From CAZKUN01 sp964555935 (GTDB taxonomy: Bacteria; Armatimonadota; Zipacnadia; Zipacnadales; VGFC01), in NCBI GenBank assembly GCA_964555935.1, contig CAZKUN010000056.1:1-42004 (forward strand): a stretch of DNA of 42,004 nucleotides. The letters are read 5' to 3'. A model generated the notes under the pieces. It ran no database searches and was not told where the DNA came from. It saw only the letters and a program-made list of their open reading frames with translations. Position numbers and translations under genes: made by a program. Below are positions 7,851 through 15,853 of this stretch, piece after piece (position 1 is the stretch's first letter; the number at the start of each line of letters is the position of its first letter).

Positions 7851-9689
7851 ATGGGCAAGGGCCGAGCGGACACCAACCGAATAGGCCAGATCGCGGCGAT
7901 GTTGGAGAGTCGACCGGCGGGCCTCGGGCGACCGATTTCGGATAGGCCCCCCTGGGACGCGCTGGCTGGCCTGCCCGCCTTCCGCGAAGTGGTGGGCCGA
8001 GCCGAGACGCTGCTGGGCGTGCCCTTCCCCGACCTCACCGAAGACCTCTACCTCGACCACGTCCGCACCGGCGGAGAGGAAGTGTACAACGACTACGCCA
8101 GGGAAGCGCGGTCGCGCCTGGGAGACCTCGTTCTGGCTGAGTGCGTTGAGGGCGAGGGGCGATTCCTCCTGGCGGTCCATGACGCGATCGAGAGGACCTG
8201 CGCCGAACCAACCTGGGTCCACACGTTCCACGACCCACACCTGACAAACTGGCGGGGCGAGACGACGGAGGTCGACATCGACACGGCCAGACTCTCGCAT
8301 ATCCTCGCGACCACGGATTGGCTCCTCGGCGAGCGACTCGAGACGGCCGCGCGAGAGCAAATCAGGCGGGAGATCCGCCACCGGGCCTTCGAGCCCTTCC
8401 GCCGGATGCTCGAGGGCGAACTCATCCTCATCAACCAGCCGCGGCCGTTCACCTGGCTCGAGGCCACGCACAACTGGAACGCGGCTTGTCTGTCCGGCGT
8501 GGTGGGGGCGGCGCTGACTCTCATCGAGGATCGAGACGAACGGGCGATCTACATCGAGGCGGTCGAGCGCTACATCCCGATCTTCCTGTCGGGGTTTCCG
8601 GCAGATGGCTCGTGCACCGAGGGATTGGGCTACTGGAATGGCGGTTTTGGCCGCTTCTTGCTACTCGCCGAATCGATCTGGCAAGCGACACGCGGCCGCA
8701 TCGACCTCATGGCGAACGAGCACGTGAAGCTCGTCGCTCAGTTCGGCGCGCGGATGGAGATCCTCCCCGGCGTCTACCCCGCGTTCGCTGACTGCGCCCC
8801 TCGGCCAATGCCGTCGGCGGACCTGGTGCGCTTCATCAGCCGGCGCTACGGACTGGGCCTGGCAGACTGGGAAGCCACAGTGCCCGACGCCCTCGGCGTC
8901 CTGGAGGTGGCTGCCTTTGGTCTCCCCAATTCGGCCGACGCCGGCCCGACGCGCGCGAGCGCGTCCAGCCCGACCGGTCTTCGGAGTTGGTTCGACGAGG
9001 CAACGATCTTGGTGGGAAGGCCGCTCAAACCAGAGGCGGGAGCCCTCGGCGTCGCGCTCAAGGGAGGCCACAACGCCGAGCACCATAACCACAACGACGT
9101 GGGCAGCTTCGTCGTGGCCATCGACGGCGAGATCCCCTTGATCGACCCGGGCTCAGAACTCTACACGACGCGCACCTTCGGGCCCAACCGCTACGACAGC
9201 GACATGCTCAACTCATACGGACACCCCGTGCCGCTCGTGGATGGGACGCTGCAGAGCGCCGGCGCCGAGGCGAGGGGGCGCGTGTTGCGCCGGGAGTTCA
9301 CTGATGACCGCGATATCATCGTCCTCGACCTGAGCGAAGCATACGACGTGGCTGGACTGGAGAAGCTCGAGCGGGAGTTCGTCTTCAGCCGCACGGGCCG
9401 GGGATCGCTGACGGTGACTGATGAGGTGATCTTCTCCGCTCCAAGCGCGTTCGGCACGGCGCTGATCACCCTCGGCGAGTGGGAGCGACTGGAGTCGGAC
9501 GCCTTGATGGTCCGGGATGGGAAGGGCGCCGTGCGAGTGGACATCGTGTCCACCGGCGGCAACCTCGACGTGAACGCGACAGAGATCGAAGAGGACGTCA
9601 GGGGCGACCGACGCCCCACGCGCATCGGCATCGATCTGAGCAGGCCCGTAACCCGCGCGACGATCCGAATGACGATCACGCCGGTCTAA
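7851..9689 (+). CDS. Heparinase II/III-family polysaccharide lyase, no signal peptide
   Basis: The protein is 612 residues from the ATG at 7851, which has GGGAGG seven bases upstream. The N-terminal half is an alpha/alpha toroid with the family stretches EATHNWNAACLSG and EGLGYWNGGFGRF, which hold the conserved Asn/His and Tyr of heparinase II/III-type lyases. The C-terminal half is the heparinase II/III-like beta-sandwich, marked by GHNAEHHNHNDVGSFVVAIDG and LIDPGSELYT. Such enzymes (PL12, PL15, PL17, PL21) cleave uronic-acid-containing chains by beta-elimination. No signal peptide is visible, and none is gained from upstream starts, so it probably acts on imported oligosaccharides in the cytoplasm. 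It is divergent from the glycosidase/ABC operon, with 200 bases between. The exact PL family and substrate (GAG-like or alginate-like) are unknown. Confidence 0.87.
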   Translation: MGKGRADTNRIGQIAAMLESRPAGLGRPISDRPPWDALAGLPAFREVVGRAETLLGVPFPDLTEDLYLDHVRTGGEEVYNDYAREARSRLGDLVLAECVEGEGRFLLAVHDAIERTCAEPTWVHTFHDPHLTNWRGETTEVDIDTARLSHILATTDWLLGERLETAAREQIRREIRHRAFEPFRRMLEGELILINQPRPFTWLEATHNWNAACLSGVVGAALTLIEDRDERAIYIEAVERYIPIFLSGFPADGSCTEGLGYWNGGFGRFLLLAESIWQATRGRIDLMANEHVKLVAQFGARMEILPGVYPAFADCAPRPMPSADLVRFISRRYGLGLADWEATVPDALGVLEVAAFGLPNSADAGPTRASASSPTGLRSWFDEATILVGRPLKPEAGALGVALKGGHNAEHHNHNDVGSFVVAIDGEIPLIDPGSELYTTRTFGPNRYDSDMLNSYGHPVPLVDGTLQSAGAEARGRVLRREFTDDRDIIVLDLSEAYDVAGLEKLEREFVFSRTGRGSLTVTDEVIFSAPSAFGTALITLGEWERLESDALMVRDGKGAVRVDIVSTGGNLDVNATEIEEDVRGDRRPTRIGIDLSRPVTRATIRMTITPV

Positions 9690-9720
9690 GGCGCTGACCG
9701 AGGGACGGAGGCACGACACA

Positions 9721-12009
9721 ATGCTGATACGACTGGCCGGGCTGAGTATGCTGCTGGCCGTAGCTGGGCTTGGATTGGGGGAAACTCAGATGCAGCTTAC
9801 CAGTGATGGGGTGAGTCAGGCGACCGTTGTCGTCGCGGATGGCGCAACGGCGCCGGAGAAGCATGCCGCGCAGGAACTCGCGGATTTCCTCGGACAGGTC
9901 ACGGGCGCCACCTTCGAGATTGCGGGCGAACGCTCGTCTGGCCGCGTAAATCTGCTCGTCGGGCCCGGCGCGGCGAAACTGGTGGACGAGACCTTCTCGG
10001 TTGAGGGCCTCGGCGGCGAGGAACTCATCCTCCGGACCGTCGGCAGCGACCTGGTCTTGGCGGGCGGCCGTCCTCGCGGCACGCTCTATGCAGTCTATGC
10101 CTTCCTGGAAGACGTGGTTGGCTGCCGGTGGTGGACGCCTCAAGCAAGCACGATACCCCAGATTCCTACGCTGTCCATTCCCAACCTCGACACGCGCGAT
10201 GCCCCGGTCTTCGAATACCGCGAGCCGTATTGGGGTGACTGTCAGGATGCCGACTGGTGCGCGCGCAACAGGCTGAACGGCGGCCGGACTCAGGTCGACC
10301 GGAAACGCGGTGGGAAGTACGCCGAGCTGAGTGGAGTGCACTCGTTCCGGCACCAGATGCCGCCCGCCCGCTACTTCGAGGAGCATCCCGAGTGGTACGG
10401 CGAGGTGGATGGCGAGCGTATGGGGAGCGGCGGGCAGCTCTGCCTGACGAATGCGGAGGCGATTGCCGAGCTGACGCGGATCGTGTTGGATGACATCCGC
10501 GCGCACCAGCCCGACGCGACGAATATCTGGGTGTCGCAGAACGACAACAACAGCTACTGCCAGTGCGAGAAGTGCCAGGCGATCGCGGAGGCAGAGGGTT
10601 CTCAGATGGGGCCGCTGCTGCAACTCGTGAACGAGGTCGCGGTTGCCGTGGAGGCCGAGTTCCCCGCCATGGCGATCAACACGCTGGCCTACGACTGGAG
10701 TCAGAAGCCTCCGAAGAACCTCCGCCCGCGGCCCAATGTGGTCATCTGGCTATGCGCGACCGGGTGCTCGTACAGCGTCCCGTACCGCAACAAGCGCAAC
10801 CGAGTCTTCAGCGGGAATCTCAAGGCCTGGGCCAAGATCCACGACCGTATCTACATCTGGGACTATGTCACCAACTTCGCCGCCTACCTCTGCCCCCACC
10901 CAAACTTGCGGGCCCTGGGTCCGAACGCGCGATACTTCGCCAGAAACAGCGTAAAGGGCGTCTTCGGGCAGGGGGCCTACACGTCGCCCGGCGCCGAGAT
11001 GTCGCGCCTGCGCGCATGGGTGTCGGCGAAGCTGTTCTGGGACCCGACTCGCGACGCGGACGCGCTCATGGGCGAGTTCCTCGAGGGCTACTTCGGCCCG
11101 GCCGCGCCTCACGTTCAGGCATACATCGATGTCTTCCACGATGAACTCGAGGCCCATCCTGAAGACCTGTTCATGACGCAGCAACCGGGGAGCAGTGACT
11201 TCCTGAATCTCACCACGCTGACGCAGGGCCTCCAGCACATGCGGGCCGCCATGGCATCGGTGGAGGGAGACGATACGCTGACCCAGCGCGTCGAGGTGGC
11301 GGAGTTGCCCCTATTGTACGTGCTGCTCACGCGCTGGGATGAACTGCGGGAGGAGGCGGAAGCCGCCGGGACGGCGTGGCCCGTCGACGACGAAATCAAG
11401 CCCGTCTACGACCACGTGCTGGACGTGATGGAGGCGAACGGAATCATCCACTTCTCGGAGCAGAATGCTCGGGACTGGTTCCCAAGCGTTCGCGAGAGGG
11501 TCGCGGTCGGCAAGATCGCGCCTCCGCCGGGCTGCGAGACATTGCCGCGCGGGGACTGGGCGGATCTTCAGAACGTCGGGTTCGCTGCCAAGGGCGCGGG
11601 GGATGACCCGCCGCTCTCGAAGGGCTCGGTCGGCGATCCGCGAGCCTCGACAGGGACAGCCGCCTGGATGCCGGGCTCCCACGGTTCGCGGGGCCTCGTG
11701 CGAGAACTGTGGCGGATTCCGGTGGTGACCACGGCCGCGGAGAAGGGGAAGCGGCTCCGGTGCCGCATCTCCGTCCGGTGCGAAGTCACCGGTGCGGAGG
11801 GCGTGGCATTCCAGTGCGGCATCGACAGCCGAGGCGAGCCGTTAGTCGTGAACGCCGCCGACATTGGTGATGCCGACTACCACACCTACGACGTGGGGGT
11901 GTACGACGACTTGCGCGGGTGGATAACCCTCTGGATTGCTCCAGGAAACAACGCGGAGAATGTGTCGGCGATCTGGGTCGACCGCGCGTGGTTGGTTGCG
12001 GAGCCCTGA
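9721..12009 (+). CDS. Exported DUF4838 protein with GH20/GH67-like N-terminal domain
   Basis: This 762-residue protein has a signal peptide (MLIRLAGLSMLLAVAGLGLG) and a purine-rich site upstream of the ATG. Residues about 25-138 form the alpha/beta domain found before GH20 and GH67 catalytic barrels: VVADGATAPEKHAAQELADFL, then GRPRGTLYAVYAFLEDVVGCRWW. Residues about 165-430 are DUF4838, recognisable by the EEHPEWYGE segment, WVSQNDNNSYCQCEKC, VNEVA and the INTLAYDW strand. Cysteines C280, C282 and C285 in CQCEKC could bind metal. The C-terminal 150 residues look like a beta-sandwich. DUF4838 is presumed to be a glycosidase barrel but has no firmly known reaction that I can cite. It follows the lyase gene by 31 bases, suggesting co-transcription. 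Confidence 0.9.
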   Translation: MLIRLAGLSMLLAVAGLGLGETQMQLTSDGVSQATVVVADGATAPEKHAAQELADFLGQVTGATFEIAGERSSGRVNLLVGPGAAKLVDETFSVEGLGGEELILRTVGSDLVLAGGRPRGTLYAVYAFLEDVVGCRWWTPQASTIPQIPTLSIPNLDTRDAPVFEYREPYWGDCQDADWCARNRLNGGRTQVDRKRGGKYAELSGVHSFRHQMPPARYFEEHPEWYGEVDGERMGSGGQLCLTNAEAIAELTRIVLDDIRAHQPDATNIWVSQNDNNSYCQCEKCQAIAEAEGSQMGPLLQLVNEVAVAVEAEFPAMAINTLAYDWSQKPPKNLRPRPNVVIWLCATGCSYSVPYRNKRNRVFSGNLKAWAKIHDRIYIWDYVTNFAAYLCPHPNLRALGPNARYFARNSVKGVFGQGAYTSPGAEMSRLRAWVSAKLFWDPTRDADALMGEFLEGYFGPAAPHVQAYIDVFHDELEAHPEDLFMTQQPGSSDFLNLTTLTQGLQHMRAAMASVEGDDTLTQRVEVAELPLLYVLLTRWDELREEAEAAGTAWPVDDEIKPVYDHVLDVMEANGIIHFSEQNARDWFPSVRERVAVGKIAPPPGCETLPRGDWADLQNVGFAAKGAGDDPPLSKGSVGDPRASTGTAAWMPGSHGSRGLVRELWRIPVVTTAAEKGKRLRCRISVRCEVTGAEGVAFQCGIDSRGEPLVVNAADIGDADYHTYDVGVYDDLRGWITLWIAPGNNAENVSAIWVDRAWLVAEP

Positions 12010-12121
12010 GACGTTCGCTAGCTGGTTCGTCTCCGCCGGCAACCTGCCCCCGCCGGACGGGGAGAAGGATCGCCCGATAGCGTGGTGAAGGGAGGGGCAC
12101 CCCCGCGAAGAGGTGACGCAG

Positions 12122-14110
12122 ATGGCACGTAGACTGGCTATCGGGTTCGCTCTGATCGGCGCGTGGACGCTGCCGGCATATGGGGCCGACGGCATCGAGG
12201 GCGCGGTGATCGTCTACGGACTGAACCATCTCGATGACGACGCATACGAGCGCATCCTCGAGTCAGATGACGTGAGGTACGTCTGCTTCCAGCACATCCT
12301 GGGCGAGGGACCGCTGCCCGAGTTGGCGACGGAGCGCTGCGCCGAACTGGCCCGGGCGGGCAAGCGCAACGTGCTGCAGATCTGGTGGGGACCAAGTTGG
12401 CCTTACCCCTGGTCGAAATACAGCTACGCCAACATCGCGCTCGACGCCGAGGCGCGCGACGACTTCTGGCGCGAGGTTGTGGATCGGTGCGTCGACGGAT
12501 ATGGCGCGGAGAATCTCTACGGCGTCCACCTGCAGGAAGAGACGGGGATGCAGTTTGGAACCGACGTGCAGAAACGCGATGACCCGGATGACTTCGATAC
12601 CTTCGAGGATGACAACCAGTCTTACGACCACCCGTTCTATAGCGGCTGGAACAAGAAGTGGCCGGGCGGGATAGACATCCCCAACGTGCGGCGGCATGAG
12701 GCTGACTTTCGGCGGATCGTCGGCTTCGGCTTCGAGGACGCGGCCACGTGGGAGCCGTGGCAGAAGTTCCTGCTCGATCGGTGGATGTCAACGCGCCTGC
12801 AATCGGGCGGGCAGGTGGAGTTCGCGAAACACATCCACGAGAGGTACCCGGGCGACGCGGACGGCCCTGGGCTGAAGGCGTTCACGTGGGACCTCGTGCT
12901 GTGGGGTGGCGAGAACCCGCGCACCGACCACCGCCTGGAGGCGCAACACTTCGATGGCGTGATCTGCGACGTCTACAACGACGCGGGGCACAACTACAAC
13001 ACGCAGAGGGCTTACCGATTGCTCTACCCCGATGCGGAGATCATCCACTTCTCGCACGGCGGAACGTCGGCCAATCCCGCGAGTATCGACGTTCGCCGGC
13101 AGCGGACGCTCGCGTCATATGTCGCGGGGCATGATGTGGTCGGGTTCTACACGGAGCCGATGAACTACCAACAGCCGGAGATGTGGGCCGAGGACGTGGA
13201 ATTGCTCAGGCGGATGAGCCGGCTGCCTCGTTTCGAGTCATCGCCTCGGTTGCTGGTGATATCCGCGCGCGTGTCTGACATCTACAGTCTCCCCTACAGC
13301 GTGACGGGGCTGACGCACTACGATATCCTGCCGATCTGGGAGGCCCACGACGTTGACCTGAGCCCGTACGACGCGCTGATCCTCGACACCACGGGAGCGC
13401 CCGGCGATGGGCCGATGCTGTGGGACGCGGAGGGCTTCGCCGAGACGTACGGCTTCCCAGGGCTCCTCAATTACCGGCGGATCAACGAGTTTGCGAGGGG
13501 CGGCGGCGCAGTGATCTTCCGAGGGAAGTGGCTGTGGTCAGCCGATTGCCCGCTCTTCCCGGTTGCCGAGGGATTCGTCCACACGCCGGAGGAGGGCCCG
13601 CACTACTCCGCAACCGACTTCAGCTACGCGCCCGAGGGGTGGTGGCGGGATGAGCTGGGTCTGTCAGGCGAGTACAAGTTCGGCCTGCAAGGCGCGCGGG
13701 TCGAGGTCGATCGACCCAATGATGTGCAGACATCCGATGCGGGGCTGTTCTTCCGCTACGGTGAGGGCGCGTGCCTGATGATCCCTTACCATCGGAACTA
13801 CGACAAGGAAGAGGACTACGGGTCCGAAGAGTGGGTCTCTCACCGGCGCCTGATGACCGACTTGATCCGCGCGTTCCTCATGCATGTCGGCAAGAAGCGA
13901 ACAGCCCGCGAATGCCTGGCCGATCCGGAGATCGGCAACAGCTATCGCCACGCGATCTCGACCAACCGGCGCATCGAGACGTGGTTCCTGTTCCACCTCG
14001 GGATAGAGAAGACAATCGCCCCCGTACCACTGACCGGCACCGACATCCTGTCGGGCCGCAAGGACCCCGTGCTGAACGCTGAAGACTCGTGTGCGGTCTT
14101 GCGCCGCTGA
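12122..14110 (+). CDS. Exported protein of unrecognised family, probable TIM barrel plus glutaminase-like domain
   Basis: The start at 12122 has GAAGAGG just upstream and gives 662 residues with a signal peptide ending near AYGADG. An in-frame GTG at 12113 is less likely. The family is not recognised. The first 330 residues alternate strands and helices like a TIM barrel: VRYVCFQHIL, KRNVLQIWWGP, and YGVHLQEETG with an acidic pair E139-E140 where GH-A barrels often keep a catalytic Glu. Later come TWDLVLWGG, GVICDVYND and VVGFYTEPMNY. Residues about 370-600 resemble the class-I glutaminase-like domain of beta-galactosidases (PRLLVISARV, YDALILDTTGAPG, INEFARGGGAVIFRG). It lies 112 bases downstream of the DUF4838 gene. 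A glycosidase role is inferred from architecture and neighbours only. Confidence 0.8.
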   Translation: MARRLAIGFALIGAWTLPAYGADGIEGAVIVYGLNHLDDDAYERILESDDVRYVCFQHILGEGPLPELATERCAELARAGKRNVLQIWWGPSWPYPWSKYSYANIALDAEARDDFWREVVDRCVDGYGAENLYGVHLQEETGMQFGTDVQKRDDPDDFDTFEDDNQSYDHPFYSGWNKKWPGGIDIPNVRRHEADFRRIVGFGFEDAATWEPWQKFLLDRWMSTRLQSGGQVEFAKHIHERYPGDADGPGLKAFTWDLVLWGGENPRTDHRLEAQHFDGVICDVYNDAGHNYNTQRAYRLLYPDAEIIHFSHGGTSANPASIDVRRQRTLASYVAGHDVVGFYTEPMNYQQPEMWAEDVELLRRMSRLPRFESSPRLLVISARVSDIYSLPYSVTGLTHYDILPIWEAHDVDLSPYDALILDTTGAPGDGPMLWDAEGFAETYGFPGLLNYRRINEFARGGGAVIFRGKWLWSADCPLFPVAEGFVHTPEEGPHYSATDFSYAPEGWWRDELGLSGEYKFGLQGARVEVDRPNDVQTSDAGLFFRYGEGACLMIPYHRNYDKEEDYGSEEWVSHRRLMTDLIRAFLMHVGKKRTARECLADPEIGNSYRHAISTNRRIETWFLFHLGIEKTIAPVPLTGTDILSGRKDPVLNAEDSCAVLRR

Positions 14111-14118
14111 CCCGGGTG

Positions 14119-15690
14119 TTACGGCGCCGGCTGGACGTCGACCACGAGTTCGTAGATGTGGATGTACGGATCGCGCTCGCTCGGGTAGCGCGGGATGCGA
14201 AACGCCAGCGTGTTCTTACCGTCCGCGAGCATCCCCGGCGGCGGCTCAACCTCGACGAGTTCGTGCTCCCCTATCTCGAACCCCGACGGGATCTTGCCGG
14301 CAGGCTGCGCTGTCCGCCGCATCACACCCTCGGGCACGGCCACACCGTTCAGGATGACCTCGACCCAGCCCGGCGCGACCGTGGGGCCCTGCTCGAAGAC
14401 CTCGGTGGCGTGGGGATTTCGTTCGGTGACCTGTCGGTAGCGAATCGTCACGCGCGTGTCCACGGCGGCCACGGCTGGATCCCGGACGGTGAACGCCACC
14501 GTCTGATGGAACTCGGGGGGACGGCTCGCCTCGATCTGGATCGGCAAGCCCTGCCAGAAGGTATATTGCCTCCGTCGCCCTCGCAGGGAGTCGCGGTCTC
14601 CGACGTCTGACAGCAACAATGCCAACTCGTCGAACTCCTCGTCCGTCCATTCGCGCTCGAACAGCCGGCACGGGTAGTTGAACAGGTACAGGCCATCGGG
14701 CTCCTGCGACAGGTAGTTCTGAGCCGCTCCCGCCGTGCGGGATATGATCTCGCGCGCCGTCTCGGGCGTGACGTGGTTGTGCGCCGCGTTGTGAGCGGGC
14801 CCGGCCTCCACAGATGGGTAAAGCAACACGCCGTGGTGCCGACAGAGGTCGACCCACGGGCTGAAATCCTCGTCGTAGTTGTTGAAGAGCGTGCTCACCA
14901 CGAGCGCGTCCATCAGGCCTTGCTCGACCCACGCCTCAGCATCGATGCCGCCGCGCCTGCGCTTGTCCTCGTGCGCCGGGACGCGGATGATGAGCCCAAT
15001 CTCTCGGCCTCGCTTCGCCCCCAACTCCGCCAGGAGCGCCCGGACCTCGCGGGTGAAGTCGGTCAGGATGTGCCGCTTCTCCCACGCCTCCGACGGCTGG
15101 AAGGCGAAGGGATTCCGGCACCAATCAAGTTCGATGCCATCGAGATCGTAGAGGCCTGCAACTTCGCGAATCGCGTCGAGTCGGAGCTGTCGGACCTCGG
15201 GGAACGAGTAGTCCAGGCACGCGTTGTAGTAGGTCCTCCCATCGGTCACCTCCCAGAGCCGCCACTCTTGGTGGCTCTTCCAGAACTCGCTCGCCAGCAT
15301 CCCATGGGGGCGGGACTTGTGGTGCGCGTCGTTCATGCGGAAGCTTCCGAAGAACGAGATGCCGCGCTGGTGGGCCAGATCGATCAGATGAGGCAGGTAG
15401 TCGACGCCCTCCCGATGGAGGGAGAGCAGGAGGTTGCTCTCGGTACTCATCCGAGCCATCTCGACGCCCGCGTCCTTCTCTGCGAGATCGAAGGCATTCT
15501 CCATCACCTCCGAAGGCCAGGAATAGGCGATATCGCCCGTCGACATGCACCAGCACAGGCAATCGACCTGACTGTCGGCAAGGTAGTCGAGGGCTCTAGA
15601 GACCTGCTCCACAGCGTGTGGCGGCTCGATGGTGCGGAGCGAGCAGGTGTCGTCGTTGTAGATCACTCGAGGCTTGGTGCTGAAGGTCAT
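14119..15690 (-). CDS. GHL10-like TIM-barrel glycosidase-like protein, cytoplasmic
   Basis: I chose the ATG at 15690 because GGGGAG lies five bases upstream; the longer in-frame extension covers the divergent promoter and is not protein-like. The 523-residue product has no signal peptide. Residues about 1-370 fit the glycosidase-like GHL10/GH10-like barrel: YLPHLIDLAHQRGISFFGSFRMND, SFPEVRQLRLDAIREVAGLYDLDGIELDWCRNP, then FTREVRALLAELGAKRGREIGLIIRVP. A YPSVEAGPAHN strand follows, with a YLFNYPC strand near the end. A C-terminal beta-rich domain of about 120 residues (TVAFTVRDP...VEVILNG, YIHIYELVVDV) may bind carbohydrate. It converges with the preceding gene eight bases away and is divergent from the large toroid gene. 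Substrate unknown. Confidence 0.8.
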   Translation of the reverse strand: MTFSTKPRVIYNDDTCSLRTIEPPHAVEQVSRALDYLADSQVDCLCWCMSTGDIAYSWPSEVMENAFDLAEKDAGVEMARMSTESNLLLSLHREGVDYLPHLIDLAHQRGISFFGSFRMNDAHHKSRPHGMLASEFWKSHQEWRLWEVTDGRTYYNACLDYSFPEVRQLRLDAIREVAGLYDLDGIELDWCRNPFAFQPSEAWEKRHILTDFTREVRALLAELGAKRGREIGLIIRVPAHEDKRRRGGIDAEAWVEQGLMDALVVSTLFNNYDEDFSPWVDLCRHHGVLLYPSVEAGPAHNAAHNHVTPETAREIISRTAGAAQNYLSQEPDGLYLFNYPCRLFEREWTDEEFDELALLLSDVGDRDSLRGRRRQYTFWQGLPIQIEASRPPEFHQTVAFTVRDPAVAAVDTRVTIRYRQVTERNPHATEVFEQGPTVAPGWVEVILNGVAVPEGVMRRTAQPAGKIPSGFEIGEHELVEVEPPPGMLADGKNTLAFRIPRYPSERDPYIHIYELVVDVQPAP

Positions 15691-15853
15691 CGTGTCTCCC
15701 CCCGGCGGGCTTGCCGCAGCTTCGACAGACGCTTCGCGATTGGCGCGCGAAACCCTCGTATGTGGAGGCATGTGACGCCTGGCTGCCGAAGGGTCGCGAC
15801 GAATGGGTGCTCGGTCGGCCAGGGATGCGGGTACCCAGTTTGGAGATAACCAA

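Noticed and set aside
12028..12065. GC-rich imperfect hairpin between the DUF4838 and barrel genes
   Set aside because: The pairing is imperfect and there is no U-run, so the two genes may still be one transcript.
15733..15751. TTCGCG-N7-CGCGAA inverted repeat as an operator in the divergent gap
   Set aside because: The arms are only six bases in GC-rich DNA, so chance is likely and there is no supporting second site.
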